Shown here: one piece after another, positions 1 to 8,742 of the stretch
How positions within the stretch are numbered: position 1 is the first letter of the stretch
Layout of the letters: every line of letters begins with the position of its first letter
DNA from: Treponema sp.
GTDB lineage: Bacteria > Spirochaetota > Spirochaetia > Treponematales > Breznakiellaceae
Length of the DNA stretch: 64,000 nt
Direction: 5' to 3'
Assembly (NCBI GenBank): GCA_009784935.1
Contig: WQXI01000001.1
Location: 90,382-154,381, forward strand
The notes under the pieces: generated by a model
What the model saw: only the letters and a program-made list of their open reading frames with translations
Told to the model about the DNA's origin: nothing
Databases searched by the model: none
Program-made: the position numbers and the translations under genes

Positions 1-149
1 TTTTCCCTGAACATCAGCCCCTGCATATGCTCTTCCGGTGTACGGGCAATTTCTGCTTTAACTACTGCAATTTCTTTTCCATCTCTCTCTATTATTACAT
101 TATGAAAAACCGTCTCATTCGATGTGCAAGAAGCCAAAAAGAATAACAA
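1..149 (-). CDS. DUF192 family lipoprotein, N-terminal fragment (runs off the window)
   Basis: The minus strand reads a signal peptide ending in a lipobox (LASC), then SNETVFHNVIIERDGKEIAV and a segment with RTPEEHMQGLMFRE, which matches the conserved start of DUF192 proteins. Those are small secreted or lipid-anchored proteins of unknown function. The C-terminal part lies outside the window. The start is unclear. The only standard start codon near the lipobox is a TTG at 149, with no good ribosome site. The frame stays open further upstream through a palindromic repeat that would encode a basic stretch (IRKIRVNPW), so the repeat may have replaced the original start region. The family call is from motif recognition. 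Confidence 0.6.
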   Translation of the reverse strand, partial: MLFFLASCTSNETVFHNVIIERDGKEIAVVKAEIARTPEEHMQGLMFRE

Positions 150-153
150 AAAA

Positions 154-230
154 ATCCACGGATTTACGCGGATTTTACGGATTAAGTCAAAAAATTTTAA
201 TCCGTTATAATCTGCGATAATCTGCGGACA
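154..230. repeat. Palindromic repeat, module A with inverted copy A'
   Basis: The arm at 154-186 (ATCCACGGATTTACGCGGAT, continuing to ACGGATTAA) is mirrored by 198-230; the reverse complement of the second arm reads TCCGCAGATTATCGCAGATT then ATAACGGATTAA. The loop is about 11 nt and AT-rich. It lies between the DUF192 lipoprotein and the next gene and overlaps the likely N-terminal coding region of the lipoprotein. The same module recurs at 21761, 22519 and about 32433. Confidence 0.75.
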
Positions 231-255
231 ATTAATAGATTTTAGACTTAATTTC

Positions 256-801
256 TCAGAATTCATTTATAAAATCCTGGCGTAGTTTTACCTGCCCGGA
301 TTCAATCAGCCCGGATTCATTTAAAATATCATTAAAAACTGTGCGGTCAATATACTTTACAGTTAGAGGTCTTTCTATCGCTACTCTGGTTTCTTCTGTT
401 TCCCAAACCGACATTAAAGGATCCAGATAAGAAGGCTGTCCGTATTTTTCGACAAACTGCGTAAATATCGAATAATGATCGATTATATCAGTATTAAGAG
501 TAAAAGCCATTATATATACTTCACCGTCTCTAAGCTGAAAAAACGCTCTTTTAATAAAAGATGAACCCGTAGTTTCTACGAGACTTTGTTCTCTTGCCGG
601 AAGGAACGAGACGTCTCTGTCGCCCCTAAAATGAAAAAGTCCGTCATTTAAAAGCCCGGTTTTTAGATCATCGAGGCTCATTCCGAGCGAGAGCTCCCTA
701 AACTGTCTCGGAAGCTCTTCTGGTTCTGCAGCTTCATCAGCAAAAACCGGTATAAAGAGGGATAAAGTAATTATCAAAAATATTATCTTTTTACTCATCA
801 T
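256..801 (-). CDS. Secreted protein of unknown function (181 aa)
   Basis: I do not recognise a family. The N-terminus is a clear Sec signal peptide (MMSKKIIFLIITLSLFIPVFA, cut near residue 21), so the product is periplasmic or surface-exposed. The mature part is acidic to neutral, without Cys pairs or membrane segments. It has the pattern LGMSLDDLKTGLLNDG and FVEKYGQPSYLDP, reminiscent of small periplasmic proteins that compare a sequence with a partner, but no function can be assigned. Two ATG codons (801 and 798) are possible starts, and no strong ribosome site precedes either. Confidence 0.7.
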   Translation of the reverse strand: MMSKKIIFLIITLSLFIPVFADEAAEPEELPRQFRELSLGMSLDDLKTGLLNDGLFHFRGDRDVSFLPAREQSLVETTGSSFIKRAFFQLRDGEVYIMAFTLNTDIIDHYSIFTQFVEKYGQPSYLDPLMSVWETEETRVAIERPLTVKYIDRTVFNDILNESGLIESGQVKLRQDFINEF

Positions 802-840
802 TATATTATCGGAAGAAAAGAACCCTTTAAAAGCAAAAAA

Positions 841-2073
841 TCAGGCAAGGGGTTTGTTTCCAAGGCGGACTTTTTCCAGCTGCTGCATTTTGCGGAAATA
901 AGCGTTTTGCTTGGCAATTTCTTTTACGTCTTTTATAAAAAGCTTATCATTCATAACCTGAAAAGCGCGGTTTTCCATCAGTTTTCTTCCGAATATGGTT
1001 CCGTCTCCCTTGGAAAGCCCAACCATATTAACAAGTTCATTAACGCCGAAATCGAATGAATAATTGGTTGCTGTAGTTACATCTACCCTTTTTTTGTCTA
1101 ATTGAATCTGAAGCATGTCATACATACGCCCAAGAGGTTCGTTAATCTGAGTATTGCTAAGCTGCCTGTAAATAAGCCAGATTCTTTCTGATAAAAGCGT
1201 TGTAAGGCGCGCAATTAACTGAGGCTGAGATTGAATCATTTTTTGGAAGTTTTCGCGGTTTACTGCCATTAGCTGACAGTCTTCGTATGCAACGGCTCCT
1301 GCGGCTCTGGGCTTTGATTCTAAAAGCGCCATTTCGCCGAAAATATCGCCTGTTTTTAACACAGCCAAAAGAATCTCGTTAGTATCGGTTATTTTTATAA
1401 TTTTTACCGAGCCTTTTTGGATAACAAAAAGTTCATCGCCCGGTTCGCCCTCGCAAAAAACAATTTGATCTTTTGTAAAAGCACGGGTCATTTCTCCGGC
1501 TGGCGGCGGCTGCTGTACATTCTTTACATAGGGAGCAATTTTTTTCATACGCTCTACAGCAGCCCCAACATTGTCTCCTTTTGGGCAGCATTTTACATAT
1601 TTTTGATAAGCGTAAAACGCTTGATTAAACTGATTGAGCTTTGCGTAATATTCGGCAACATGAAAAATATGAGAAGGATCTTCGGCAGCATTATTTTTTA
1701 ATGTAAGTCTCGTAAAAGCTTCGTCTAAAAAGCGCATTCTCTTAGAGAATTGAAGAATTATCTTCATGGCAACAGGGGCATTGTTTTGGATTAACTGGCT
1801 AAACTGGTCTTTTTGAACAGAAATAAGGGTAACGTCTGTAAGAGCCTGCGCTGTTTCGATATGACTGTGACCAGACATAGTGGAAACAACGCCGAAAAAA
1901 TCACCCGGTCCTAAGGTGTCCCCCTGTTCTTCGGAGACAATCTGGACTTCCTTGGAAAGCCTTACTTTCCCTGAGCGGATGATGAAAAACTTGTCTGCAT
2001 TCCTTTTGCCTTCTACAATTATGTAAGAATTTGCGGCAAAATTAACAAATGCAAGTTGCAGTGGCGCTGCCAT
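841..2073 (-). CDS. Protein with two cyclic-nucleotide-binding domains (Crp/Fnr-type regulator-like)
   Basis: The 410-residue protein has a cNMP-binding fold at about residues 10-118 and a second at about 198-305, joined by a TPR-like helical linker (residues 135-180). The second domain carries a canonical phosphate-binding cassette (FGEMALLESKPRAA, residues 245-258). The first has a degenerate cassette (FGVVSTMSGHSHIETA) and may be structural only. The C-terminal 90 residues (about 315-400) could hold a winged-helix DNA-binding unit, but I cannot confirm this. A good promoter at 2097-2126 and a G-rich ribosome site (2077-2083) precede it, giving a short leader. It is divergent from the rsmD group. 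A role as cAMP or c-di-AMP-like sensor is inference. Confidence 0.8.
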   Translation of the reverse strand: MAAPLQLAFVNFAANSYIIVEGKRNADKFFIIRSGKVRLSKEVQIVSEEQGDTLGPGDFFGVVSTMSGHSHIETAQALTDVTLISVQKDQFSQLIQNNAPVAMKIILQFSKRMRFLDEAFTRLTLKNNAAEDPSHIFHVAEYYAKLNQFNQAFYAYQKYVKCCPKGDNVGAAVERMKKIAPYVKNVQQPPPAGEMTRAFTKDQIVFCEGEPGDELFVIQKGSVKIIKITDTNEILLAVLKTGDIFGEMALLESKPRAAGAVAYEDCQLMAVNRENFQKMIQSQPQLIARLTTLLSERIWLIYRQLSNTQINEPLGRMYDMLQIQLDKKRVDVTTATNYSFDFGVNELVNMVGLSKGDGTIFGRKLMENRAFQVMNDKLFIKDVKEIAKQNAYFRKMQQLEKVRLGNKPLA

Positions 2074-2096
2074 GTCCCCCCTCTGGTTTCAATGTC

Positions 2097-2126
2097 AGTA
2101 TAGAAATTATATCGACATCTTGTCAA
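2097..2126 (-). promoter_or_regulatory. Sigma-70 promoter of the cyclic-nucleotide-binding gene
   Basis: On the minus strand TTGACA (2126-2121) is followed after 18 nt by TATACT (2102-2097). Transcription should start near 2090, giving a leader of about 17 nt that holds the G-rich ribosome site. Confidence 0.65.
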
Positions 2127-2244
2127 CAGCTCCTTAATGCCTGATAACCTTAATATTTATGTAAAAATTACCTTGAATTCATCAAAATACGTTACTTTAT
2201 GCTTGTATTTTACTGAGTTTCTAACCGATAATAAGGATAATAGT

Positions 2245-2688
2245 ATGAATAAACGTATAAATTTTGAAGATACAATTTTTATTCTTAACGTTAGAATCCG
2301 CATGATCCGCGATCTTATGCAGTTGGATACAGACGCAGAAGTTTTTTACAGGCAAACCATGGGCGACATTGAATTTATCAGCATGGTTTTGGACATATTA
2401 ACTGATAAGTTTGTAGCTAATTTAAAATTTCTTGACAGAGAAACTGAAGCAGACAACATTCTTGACGCTGAATGGCAGTACAATCAGTTATTAAACGAGA
2501 TTACCAGTAATTCAAGTCCTTTTACACCTGCGCTATTCCCTGAATTACCTGTAATAATTGCCAAATTAAAAACGGACAGCGTTAAACGCAAAAAGCAGAT
2601 TGAAGAATCATACGTACCATCCGAACAAACCTCTAATGAACCAGTAGTGAGCCATGCCGAACTAAACGGTCTCCTCGGCAGTGCATGA
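2245..2688 (+). CDS. Conserved hypothetical protein upstream of rsmD (147 aa)
   Basis: I do not recognise a family. The product is a soluble, mostly helical protein beginning MNKRINFEDTIFILNVRIRM. There is no signal peptide and no membrane segment. The frame is open from an ATG at 2137, but the ATG at 2245 is the better start because it follows AAGGA at the right spacing. The 3' end overlaps rsmD by an ATGA junction, so the two are translationally coupled and probably share an operon with the TPR genes and rlmN. Confidence 0.7.
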   Translation: MNKRINFEDTIFILNVRIRMIRDLMQLDTDAEVFYRQTMGDIEFISMVLDILTDKFVANLKFLDRETEADNILDAEWQYNQLLNEITSNSSPFTPALFPELPVIIAKLKTDSVKRKKQIEESYVPSEQTSNEPVVSHAELNGLLGSA

Positions 2689-3239
2689 GGATAACTGGCG
2701 GAGTCCTCTCTGGCAGAAAGGTTTCTGTACCCAATGGAAATAACGAAATAAGACCCAGTATGGACAGAATGAGAGAATCCGTCTTTGCCTGTCTAGGTGA
2801 TATATCCGGACTTTCCTTTCTTGATATTTTTACCGGCTCCGGAATAATCGCGCTGGAAGCCGCCTCCCGCGGAGCTTCTGTTATAGAAGCTGTCGAACAG
2901 GATAAGTTAAAGAGAAAAACCCTTCTTGAGAATGTTTCAATTTCGCCTGTAAGAATTAACTGCAAATTTATACCGGCAGAGTTATACGTAAAGCGCTCAA
3001 GCCTAAAAAACGAACAGCCTCCTTTTGATATTATTTTTTTAGACCCTCCATTTTATTATAAATTTAAATGGGAACTCGTAGAAAACATAGCAAAATCTTC
3101 TTTAGTTACAGGCGGAAGCCGTATTTTAATCCATAGACCAAGAAATGATTATTTAAACGCTGATATCGAAGGTTTAAAAAAAATTGACTCCAGAGAATAC
3201 GGCAGATCTATCGTAGATTTCTTCTTGTTTTTTAATTAA
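2685..3239 (+). CDS. rsmD: 16S rRNA (guanine-966-N2) methyltransferase RsmD
   Basis: The 184-residue protein has the family length and layout: N-terminal MRITGGVLSGRKV with RPSMDRMRESVF, the SAM-binding motif LDIFTGSGIIALEAASRGA (about residues 45-63), and the catalytic motif LDPPF (about residues 119-123). It methylates G966 of 16S rRNA during 30S assembly. Its start overlaps the preceding stop (ATGA). Downstream genes follow on the same strand after a 35-nt gap. Confidence 0.92.
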   Translation: MRITGGVLSGRKVSVPNGNNEIRPSMDRMRESVFACLGDISGLSFLDIFTGSGIIALEAASRGASVIEAVEQDKLKRKTLLENVSISPVRINCKFIPAELYVKRSSLKNEQPPFDIIFLDPPFYYKFKWELVENIAKSSLVTGGSRILIHRPRNDYLNADIEGLKKIDSREYGRSIVDFFLFFN

Positions 3240-3274
3240 ATATAACCTATAATTTAATAATATAAGAAAAAAAT

Positions 3275-3640
3275 ATGGATAGAAAAAAATTATTTGAAAA
3301 TTTCGACGACAAAAACGCATTTATAAAAGTAACTGCTCCAGTTCCCGTAGACGGGTCTTCCAAAGCCGCTTTAAACAGAAAAGGCAACCAAAAGTTTAAC
3401 GAAGGGGATGTTGAAGGAGCAAGAAGAATATTTATGACAACCGGGTATTCTGACGGATTATCCAGAGTCGGAGATTATTATTCCAAAAACAACAGGCCTT
3501 TAGAAGCGCTGCGAATGTTCTGGCTCGCCCATGACAAGAAAAAATCTGAACCGATTATAGAAAAACTTGGGTTTATGTTACAAGGAATTATAAGCGAGCC
3601 TTCCCCTCTTAATTCATTAAAAGAGGCTCCCAATGACTGA
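3275..3640 (+). CDS. Small TPR-like hypothetical protein (121 aa)
   Basis: The product is soluble and helical, with a tetratricopeptide-like stretch (LNRKGNQKFNEGDVEGARRI then SDGLSRVGDYYSKNNRPLEA). It overlaps the next TPR gene by 8 nt, so the two probably act together, perhaps as a scaffold. No enzymatic motif is visible. The start is the only ATG near the 5' end and has no strong ribosome site. Confidence 0.7.
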   Translation: MDRKKLFENFDDKNAFIKVTAPVPVDGSSKAALNRKGNQKFNEGDVEGARRIFMTTGYSDGLSRVGDYYSKNNRPLEALRMFWLAHDKKKSEPIIEKLGFMLQGIISEPSPLNSLKEAPND

Positions 3641-4709
3641 AGAAAAAATCACAGATATTTCCAAGCAGGGCTATCAGTTATTAAAAGAAAATAAGGTAAG
3701 CGATGCCATTGATTGTTTTACCAGAATCCTCTTGACTGACGAAAACAACAATTATGCCCTTGTCGGCATGGGAGACGCAACGAGAAAAGCAGGCTCAATC
3801 CGTGACGCTGTAAAATATTATCAAAGATGCCTTATTCATCATCCCGGCAATAACTATGCCCTTTTTGGACTTGCCGACTGTTACAAAGTATTAAACCAGT
3901 TCCAAAAAGCAATAGAAATTTGGGAACAGTATCTTATGCATGACGATAAAAATATTACTGTTCTTACCAGGATAGCTGACGCATACAGAAAAGTCAGGGA
4001 TTTTGCCAATTCTAAAAATACATACCAAAGGGTTTTGGATATGGAAGATTCTAACCCTTACGCGATAATAGGACTTGGACATTTACACTATGATTTTAAA
4101 GAGTATAAAGACGCTCTTTTTTACTGGGAAAAAATGCTTAAAACCGGATTTGATGACGTTGATATAAGAGTCCTCACATCTATCGGAAACTGCCACAGAA
4201 AATTAAAAACTTTCGATTCGGGTATTCCTTATTTTGAAGCCGCATTAAAAAGAGAAAGTCAAAACTTTTACGCTCTCTTTGGGCTGGCTGACTGTTACAG
4301 AGGTTTAAATCAAATAGAAAACTCACTAAAATACTGGAATCTTATTTTAGAACAAGACCCAAGAAATAAAATGATTCTTACAAGAACGGGAGATGCATAC
4401 CGAAATCTTAAAGATTACGAAAACGCTAAATCATTTTATGAGAGAGCCTTAAATGTAGAGTTTGACACTTATGCTGTTATGGGGCTTGCTCTTCTTGCAA
4501 AAGAACAGGAAAAATACGAAGAAGCTGTAATTTCTTTAAACCGGCTGATTCAGCAGGATCATAAAAATTACCGTCTTTATATAGAACTTGCGGACTGCTA
4601 CTTAAAAATGAATGATAAACGCAAAGCCAAAGAATCACTGGAAGCGTTTCAGAAGCTTGGAGTAAAAAGCACTAGAATAACAGAAATGCTCGAAACTACC
4701 GCATGGTAA
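3633..4709 (+). CDS. Tetratricopeptide-repeat protein (358 aa)
   Basis: At least nine TPR units cover nearly the whole protein, with repeated signatures such as NYALFGLADCYKVLNQFQKA and NKMILTRTGDAYRNLKDYEN spaced about 34-38 residues apart. There is no signal peptide, so it should be a cytoplasmic protein-interaction scaffold. The start follows AGAGG at good spacing and lies inside the end of the preceding gene. The 3' end overlaps rlmN by 7 nt, indicating coupled translation. Specific partners cannot be read from the sequence. Confidence 0.88.
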   Translation: MTEEKITDISKQGYQLLKENKVSDAIDCFTRILLTDENNNYALVGMGDATRKAGSIRDAVKYYQRCLIHHPGNNYALFGLADCYKVLNQFQKAIEIWEQYLMHDDKNITVLTRIADAYRKVRDFANSKNTYQRVLDMEDSNPYAIIGLGHLHYDFKEYKDALFYWEKMLKTGFDDVDIRVLTSIGNCHRKLKTFDSGIPYFEAALKRESQNFYALFGLADCYRGLNQIENSLKYWNLILEQDPRNKMILTRTGDAYRNLKDYENAKSFYERALNVEFDTYAVMGLALLAKEQEKYEEAVISLNRLIQQDHKNYRLYIELADCYLKMNDKRKAKESLEAFQKLGVKSTRITEMLETTAW

Positions 4710-5800
4710 ACTCCGGTAAACGAATGACTTCTATAGCCGGACTTTCTATCACAGAACTTGAAAAATTACTTTCATTTTTACCTCGTTACCGTATCGGACA
4801 AATCTACAAATGGATAACAAAGAATGTCTTTAATTTTGAGGATATGACAAATATTCCTATCAAATTAAAAAATGAATTATCGAGAGACTTTAACTTTTTT
4901 TCCAGTACCATTAAAAATATAGAAAAAGACAGTCAAACAAAAAAAATAGTGATTTTATTAAAAGACCATAGCACAATAGAAGCAGTTCTTTTAAGGGATA
5001 AAAAAAACCGTCTCACTGCATGTCTTTCTACTCAAGCTGGCTGTCAATGCGGCTGTATTTTCTGCAAAACAGGATATCTTGGCTTTAAAAGAAACCTAGA
5101 AAGCTATGAAATCACCGAACAGTTCTTTCATTTATGCGCTTTAATTAAGAATGAAAATGCTAAACAATCTGGTAAACTATCAGATAAAATATTAATCGAT
5201 AATATTGTAATAATGGGAATGGGAGAGCCGCTTTTAAATTTAGATAATCTGCGCAAGGCAATAAACGTATTTACCGATCCAAAAGGACTTAATATTTCCA
5301 GACGCAGGATTACCGTCTCTACCTGCGGTATTTATGACGGACTCATTGATCTTGCAAAGAACGGACCTTTTGTCCGCCTCGCTTTTTCGCTGACTGCAGC
5401 GGATGAAAATTTAAGGCAAAAGCTCATGCCTATAGCAAAATCAAATCCGCTTGATAAGATAAAAGACACTCTAATCGAATATCAAAAAAACAGCGGCGCA
5501 AGAATCACTTTAGAAATACCGCTTCTCGCGCAAAAAGACAGAGGCGGCATTAATACAGGCGAAAAAGACGCAGTAAAAATCGCTGATTTTTGTAAAGGAT
5601 TAGATACTGTTATTAATTTAATTCCGTGGAACTATGCGCCTGATCTTTTATACGAAGGAAAACCGCTTTGCGAACCTTCAAAGGCAGAAATAGAATCCTT
5701 TAAAAACATGCTAGAAAAACATCAGTTAAATGTAACAATGAGGATGAGCAAAGGGGGGGCAGTAAACGGAGCATGCGGACAGCTAGGTTCGGTTATTTAG
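4703..5800 (+). CDS. rlmN: Dual-specificity rRNA/tRNA (adenine-C2) methyltransferase RlmN
   Basis: This radical-SAM enzyme methylates C2 of A2503 in 23S rRNA (and A37 of some tRNAs). The 4Fe-4S cluster motif CX3CX2C is at Cys114, Cys118 and Cys121. The GMGEPLLN motif and the C-terminal GACGQLG with the methyl-accepting cysteine are present. An alternative start is the ATG at 4724 (MTSIAGL). The 365-residue length is normal. Its 3' end overlaps the convergent lipoprotein gene by 8 nt, leaving no room for a terminator. Confidence 0.93.
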   Translation: MVNSGKRMTSIAGLSITELEKLLSFLPRYRIGQIYKWITKNVFNFEDMTNIPIKLKNELSRDFNFFSSTIKNIEKDSQTKKIVILLKDHSTIEAVLLRDKKNRLTACLSTQAGCQCGCIFCKTGYLGFKRNLESYEITEQFFHLCALIKNENAKQSGKLSDKILIDNIVIMGMGEPLLNLDNLRKAINVFTDPKGLNISRRRITVSTCGIYDGLIDLAKNGPFVRLAFSLTAADENLRQKLMPIAKSNPLDKIKDTLIEYQKNSGARITLEIPLLAQKDRGGINTGEKDAVKIADFCKGLDTVINLIPWNYAPDLLYEGKPLCEPSKAEIESFKNMLEKHQLNVTMRMSKGGAVNGACGQLGSVI

Positions 5801-6242
5801 GACTTAACTCGGAAGCGGTTCTTGCCTGACTTTCGTTATTATAGATTTCCATTACATCTTCTCTTAGCCAACCCATTTTTACTTCGCCCGATTCTGACCA
5901 TTCATCAATCAAAACCCACGAAATAAATCCTTCTGCTGTCCTTAAGACCTGCCTTCTTATTATTTTTACTAGAGAACCGCGCCTTAAATAGCCAAGAGAA
6001 CGGCTTTCTTCTGTTGGATCTTCATTTATATGGGTAAAAGAAGAAGTAATTACTCCAAAACCAATGTAGTTTCTGGTTAAAGGAGATGTTTCCGGCGGAA
6101 CTATCGTTAAATCATCGCCATTTCCGTTACAGGAGATCAGAGAAACTATACAAAGGATAATGCATAATTGACCAATAATGCGGATAACTGGTATTCTGAT
6201 ATTAATGAAAAATGCATCTGTTTTAACAGGTTTAATTGTCAT
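5793..6242 (-). CDS. Putative lipoprotein with SH3-like domain (149 aa)
   Basis: An unusually long N-region is followed by a hydrophobic core and lipobox (CIVSLISC, Cys at residue 38), giving a short lipoprotein. The C-terminal half (GSLVKIIRRQVLRTAEGFIS then GWLREDVMEIY) resembles a bacterial SH3 fold, often found in envelope proteins that bind peptidoglycan. Its coding start overlaps the start of the divergent outer-membrane-like gene, so one of the two starts may be mis-set; no strong ribosome site decides it. The function is unknown. Confidence 0.65.
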   Translation of the reverse strand: MTIKPVKTDAFFINIRIPVIRIIGQLCIILCIVSLISCNGNGDDLTIVPPETSPLTRNYIGFGVITSSFTHINEDPTEESRSLGYLRRGSLVKIIRRQVLRTAEGFISWVLIDEWSESGEVKMGWLREDVMEIYNNESQARTASELSPK

Positions 6243-7191
6243 ATTACTTTTATTTTCGGCAAAAAATCCGGTTTTTTGCGAAATTCTGCCGGATTATTAT
6301 TTCTCTGTTGGAACTCATTTTGGCATTACTTACGGGCAGACTTTTGAGCTTGTTTACCCTACTGCTCAAACAAAGGGTGAACTTTTAAGCGAACTTATAT
6401 GGGACATGAAACCCATTTTTTATCTTGGACTCAATCTTGAATACGGCCTCGAAAATATTATGCGAAGCGCCGGGTTTTTTGCTTCTCTTTCATTTAGAGC
6501 AGGTATACCGGGAGACAGCGGAGTTATAGAAAACAGGGACTGGATGTCTCAGCAAAACGGCAATCTTACCCATTTTTCTTCTCATACCAATAATACAAGA
6601 GAGTTTTTTATGCTGGATGCAGCGATTGGAGCGTCGATTCCTATTGGTAAAAACTTTTATATTAAACCGTTTTTAAGCACCACTTGGATGCATTTTGCAT
6701 TTACAGGGAGAGACGGATACGGGATTTATGCAAGAGAGACCCCTCCATTGTCAGGAGTATTTCAAGATATAAATGACAATCCTGTCACGCGATCATTTGA
6801 CGGTGAAGATGTAATTCACTATAAACAAGACTGGTTTATAATAGCTGCCGGTATTTCTGCCGGTACAAAAATGTTTTATCCTTTTACATTTGATGTTTCT
6901 TTTTTAATAAGTCCGCTTACATACTGTACCGCAGACGATGTGCATATTGAAAGAGGAATTAGATTTTTGGATTACGCATTATTCGGTCTTTATATGGAAC
7001 CTCGAATTAAAATTACTTTTTCTATAGAAAGGTTTGATTTATCGCTGGAAGCCGCTTATCGTTATATAGGAAGAACGAGAGGACCGTCATACGCCAGAAC
7101 AAACACACAATCCTCTTTTTCTTCAAGCGGGCAGGCAGGGTCGAGCCTTTCACTTTATGAAGCGCGTTTTTTATTAGCTTATAGATTTTAA
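6205..7191 (+). CDS. Predicted outer-membrane beta-barrel protein (328 aa)
   Basis: A signal peptide (MKNASVLTGLIVILLLFSAK, cut after PVFC) is followed by alternating aromatic and polar beta-strand sequence, and the chain ends in LLAYRF. A C-terminal aromatic residue is typical of barrels assembled by the Bam machinery. I choose the ATG at 6205 because it starts directly at the signal peptide; the ATG at 6178 would add nine residues. The first codons overlap the divergent lipoprotein gene. No function can be assigned. Confidence 0.68.
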   Translation: MKNASVLTGLIVILLLFSAKNPVFCEILPDYYFSVGTHFGITYGQTFELVYPTAQTKGELLSELIWDMKPIFYLGLNLEYGLENIMRSAGFFASLSFRAGIPGDSGVIENRDWMSQQNGNLTHFSSHTNNTREFFMLDAAIGASIPIGKNFYIKPFLSTTWMHFAFTGRDGYGIYARETPPLSGVFQDINDNPVTRSFDGEDVIHYKQDWFIIAAGISAGTKMFYPFTFDVSFLISPLTYCTADDVHIERGIRFLDYALFGLYMEPRIKITFSIERFDLSLEAAYRYIGRTRGPSYARTNTQSSFSSSGQAGSSLSLYEARFLLAYRF

Positions 7192-7199
7192 CTTGTTTA

Positions 7200-7601
7200 C
7201 TAAAGAAATAATGCTTTTGGGAAAAGAAAATGTAAAAGACCTATTGCCATAAGAGCCAATCCTATCGGTTTTCTAAAAACAAGAAGACTCACTCCCAGAC
7301 GATCAAGTTCTCCGGCTTTTGCGGATAAATCCTGCCTGTAAATACCAAAAATCAGCATAAGACCGGCAATTAACCCAGCGGCGGCAGGTAAAAGGTCTCC
7401 TATGACAAGAAGATCGCCTTCGAACGGAGAAAGCAGTTTTAAAACGCCTGTAACAGCGCACATAATACCTAAAATAAGATTAAAAGTAGGACCTTTTATA
7501 GAAAATTGAGCGATTTCACCTGCGTCACCCTCAGAGTCTTTAAAGAGAACATATCCTGCCAAGCCATTGCAAAGAATGGATAAAAAGTACAATTGGGGCA
7601 T
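7200..7601 (-). CDS. Small integral membrane protein (133 aa)
   Basis: Three to four hydrophobic helices can be seen: the N-terminus around residues 4-20, LILGIMCAVTGVLKLL, LLPAAAGLIAGLMLIFGIY and IGLALMAIGLLHFLF. The loops are short and polar. I recognise no family; it is probably an inner-membrane protein. It lies 56 nt upstream of queA's stop on the same strand and converges with the barrel gene across an 8-nt gap. Confidence 0.65.
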   Translation of the reverse strand: MPQLYFLSILCNGLAGYVLFKDSEGDAGEIAQFSIKGPTFNLILGIMCAVTGVLKLLSPFEGDLLVIGDLLPAAAGLIAGLMLIFGIYRQDLSAKAGELDRLGVSLLVFRKPIGLALMAIGLLHFLFPKALFL

Positions 7602-7656
7602 ACTTCATATTTAACGTTTTATAGAGGCTTTGTCAAGGGTATCCGCTAATATTGAA

Positions 7657-8706
7657 TCAATAAATCAGCATTGCATCGCCGTAACTGAAAAATCTGTACT
7701 GCTCTTTTATTGCCTCAGCATAACTTTGCATAATAACCTCTTTTCCCGCAAATGCAGAAACAAGCATTAAAAGAGTCGATTCTGGCGTGTGAAAATTAGT
7801 AAACAAAGCGTCTATTACATTAAATTTATATCCCGGATATATAAAAATTGAAGTATTTGATTTTCCCTTTTTTAATTTACCGTCTTCCCAAGCGCTTTCT
7901 AAGGTACGTACGCTTGTTGTTCCGACTGCAATTATTTTACGGCCTTCATTTTTTGCGTTTTCTATTTTAACTGCTGTTGAGTCATTAATACAATAAGTTT
8001 CGCTGTGCATTGTATGGTCTTGAATATTTTCGCTTCGTACAGGAAGAAATGTGCCAAGCCCCACATGCAATGTAACAAACGCGCTGTCTATTCCATTTTT
8101 TTTTAGTGATTCAATAGTTTCCTTTGTAAAATGCAAGCCGGCTGTAGGAGCCGCCGCAGAGCCTGTCTCTTTTGCATAAATCGTCTGATACCTTTCTGAA
8201 TCAGCTCTTTCGTCTTTTCTTTTTATATAAGGCGGAAGCGGAACATGACCATAGTTCTCGAGCCATTCATCTGTTACCGCATTTTTAAATCTTAATAAAA
8301 TATATCCGTCTTCATGTCCAATAACTTCTGCTTTTACTTGCTCTACTTCAAAAATACTTCCTATTTTTATTCTGCTTGCCCTTTTTGCCATCGCTTTCCA
8401 TAAAAAACCATCGTTTTTTTTATCTTCCAGCAAAAGAAATTCTGTTTCTGTTCCTGTTTTGATATTCTTTGCGCAAAGCCGCGCTTTTCGCACCTTTGTA
8501 TCATTAAAAACCAATAATGGCTTTTTTCCGGATGGACTTAAAAATATTTTCTCGCAAAGAATTTCCGGCAGCTTCGAAACAGTCTCATGTTTTATAAAAC
8601 CATAAGTTCTATCCAGCGTCATTAATCTGCTCTGCCCGCGTTCCTTTGGCGGAAACTGCGCGATTAAATTTTCGGGCAAATCAAAACAAAAATCTTTCGT
8701 CTTCAT
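7657..8706 (-). CDS. queA: S-adenosylmethionine:tRNA ribosyltransferase-isomerase QueA
   Basis: QueA makes epoxyqueuosine from preQ1-modified tRNA and SAM, the penultimate step of queuosine formation. The 349-residue protein has the family N-terminus (FDLPENLIAQFPPKERGQSR), LVFNDTKVRKARL, the APTAGLHFT motif and the C-terminal TNFHTPESTLLMLVSAFAG. An AGGG ribosome site precedes the ATG at 8706. The gap to ruvB holds a palindromic repeat. Confidence 0.95.
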   Translation of the reverse strand: MKTKDFCFDLPENLIAQFPPKERGQSRLMTLDRTYGFIKHETVSKLPEILCEKIFLSPSGKKPLLVFNDTKVRKARLCAKNIKTGTETEFLLLEDKKNDGFLWKAMAKRASRIKIGSIFEVEQVKAEVIGHEDGYILLRFKNAVTDEWLENYGHVPLPPYIKRKDERADSERYQTIYAKETGSAAAPTAGLHFTKETIESLKKNGIDSAFVTLHVGLGTFLPVRSENIQDHTMHSETYCINDSTAVKIENAKNEGRKIIAVGTTSVRTLESAWEDGKLKKGKSNTSIFIYPGYKFNVIDALFTNFHTPESTLLMLVSAFAGKEVIMQSYAEAIKEQYRFFSYGDAMLIY

Positions 8707-8742
8707 CTCAATCCCTTAATAAATTTATTATAAAAATATATA

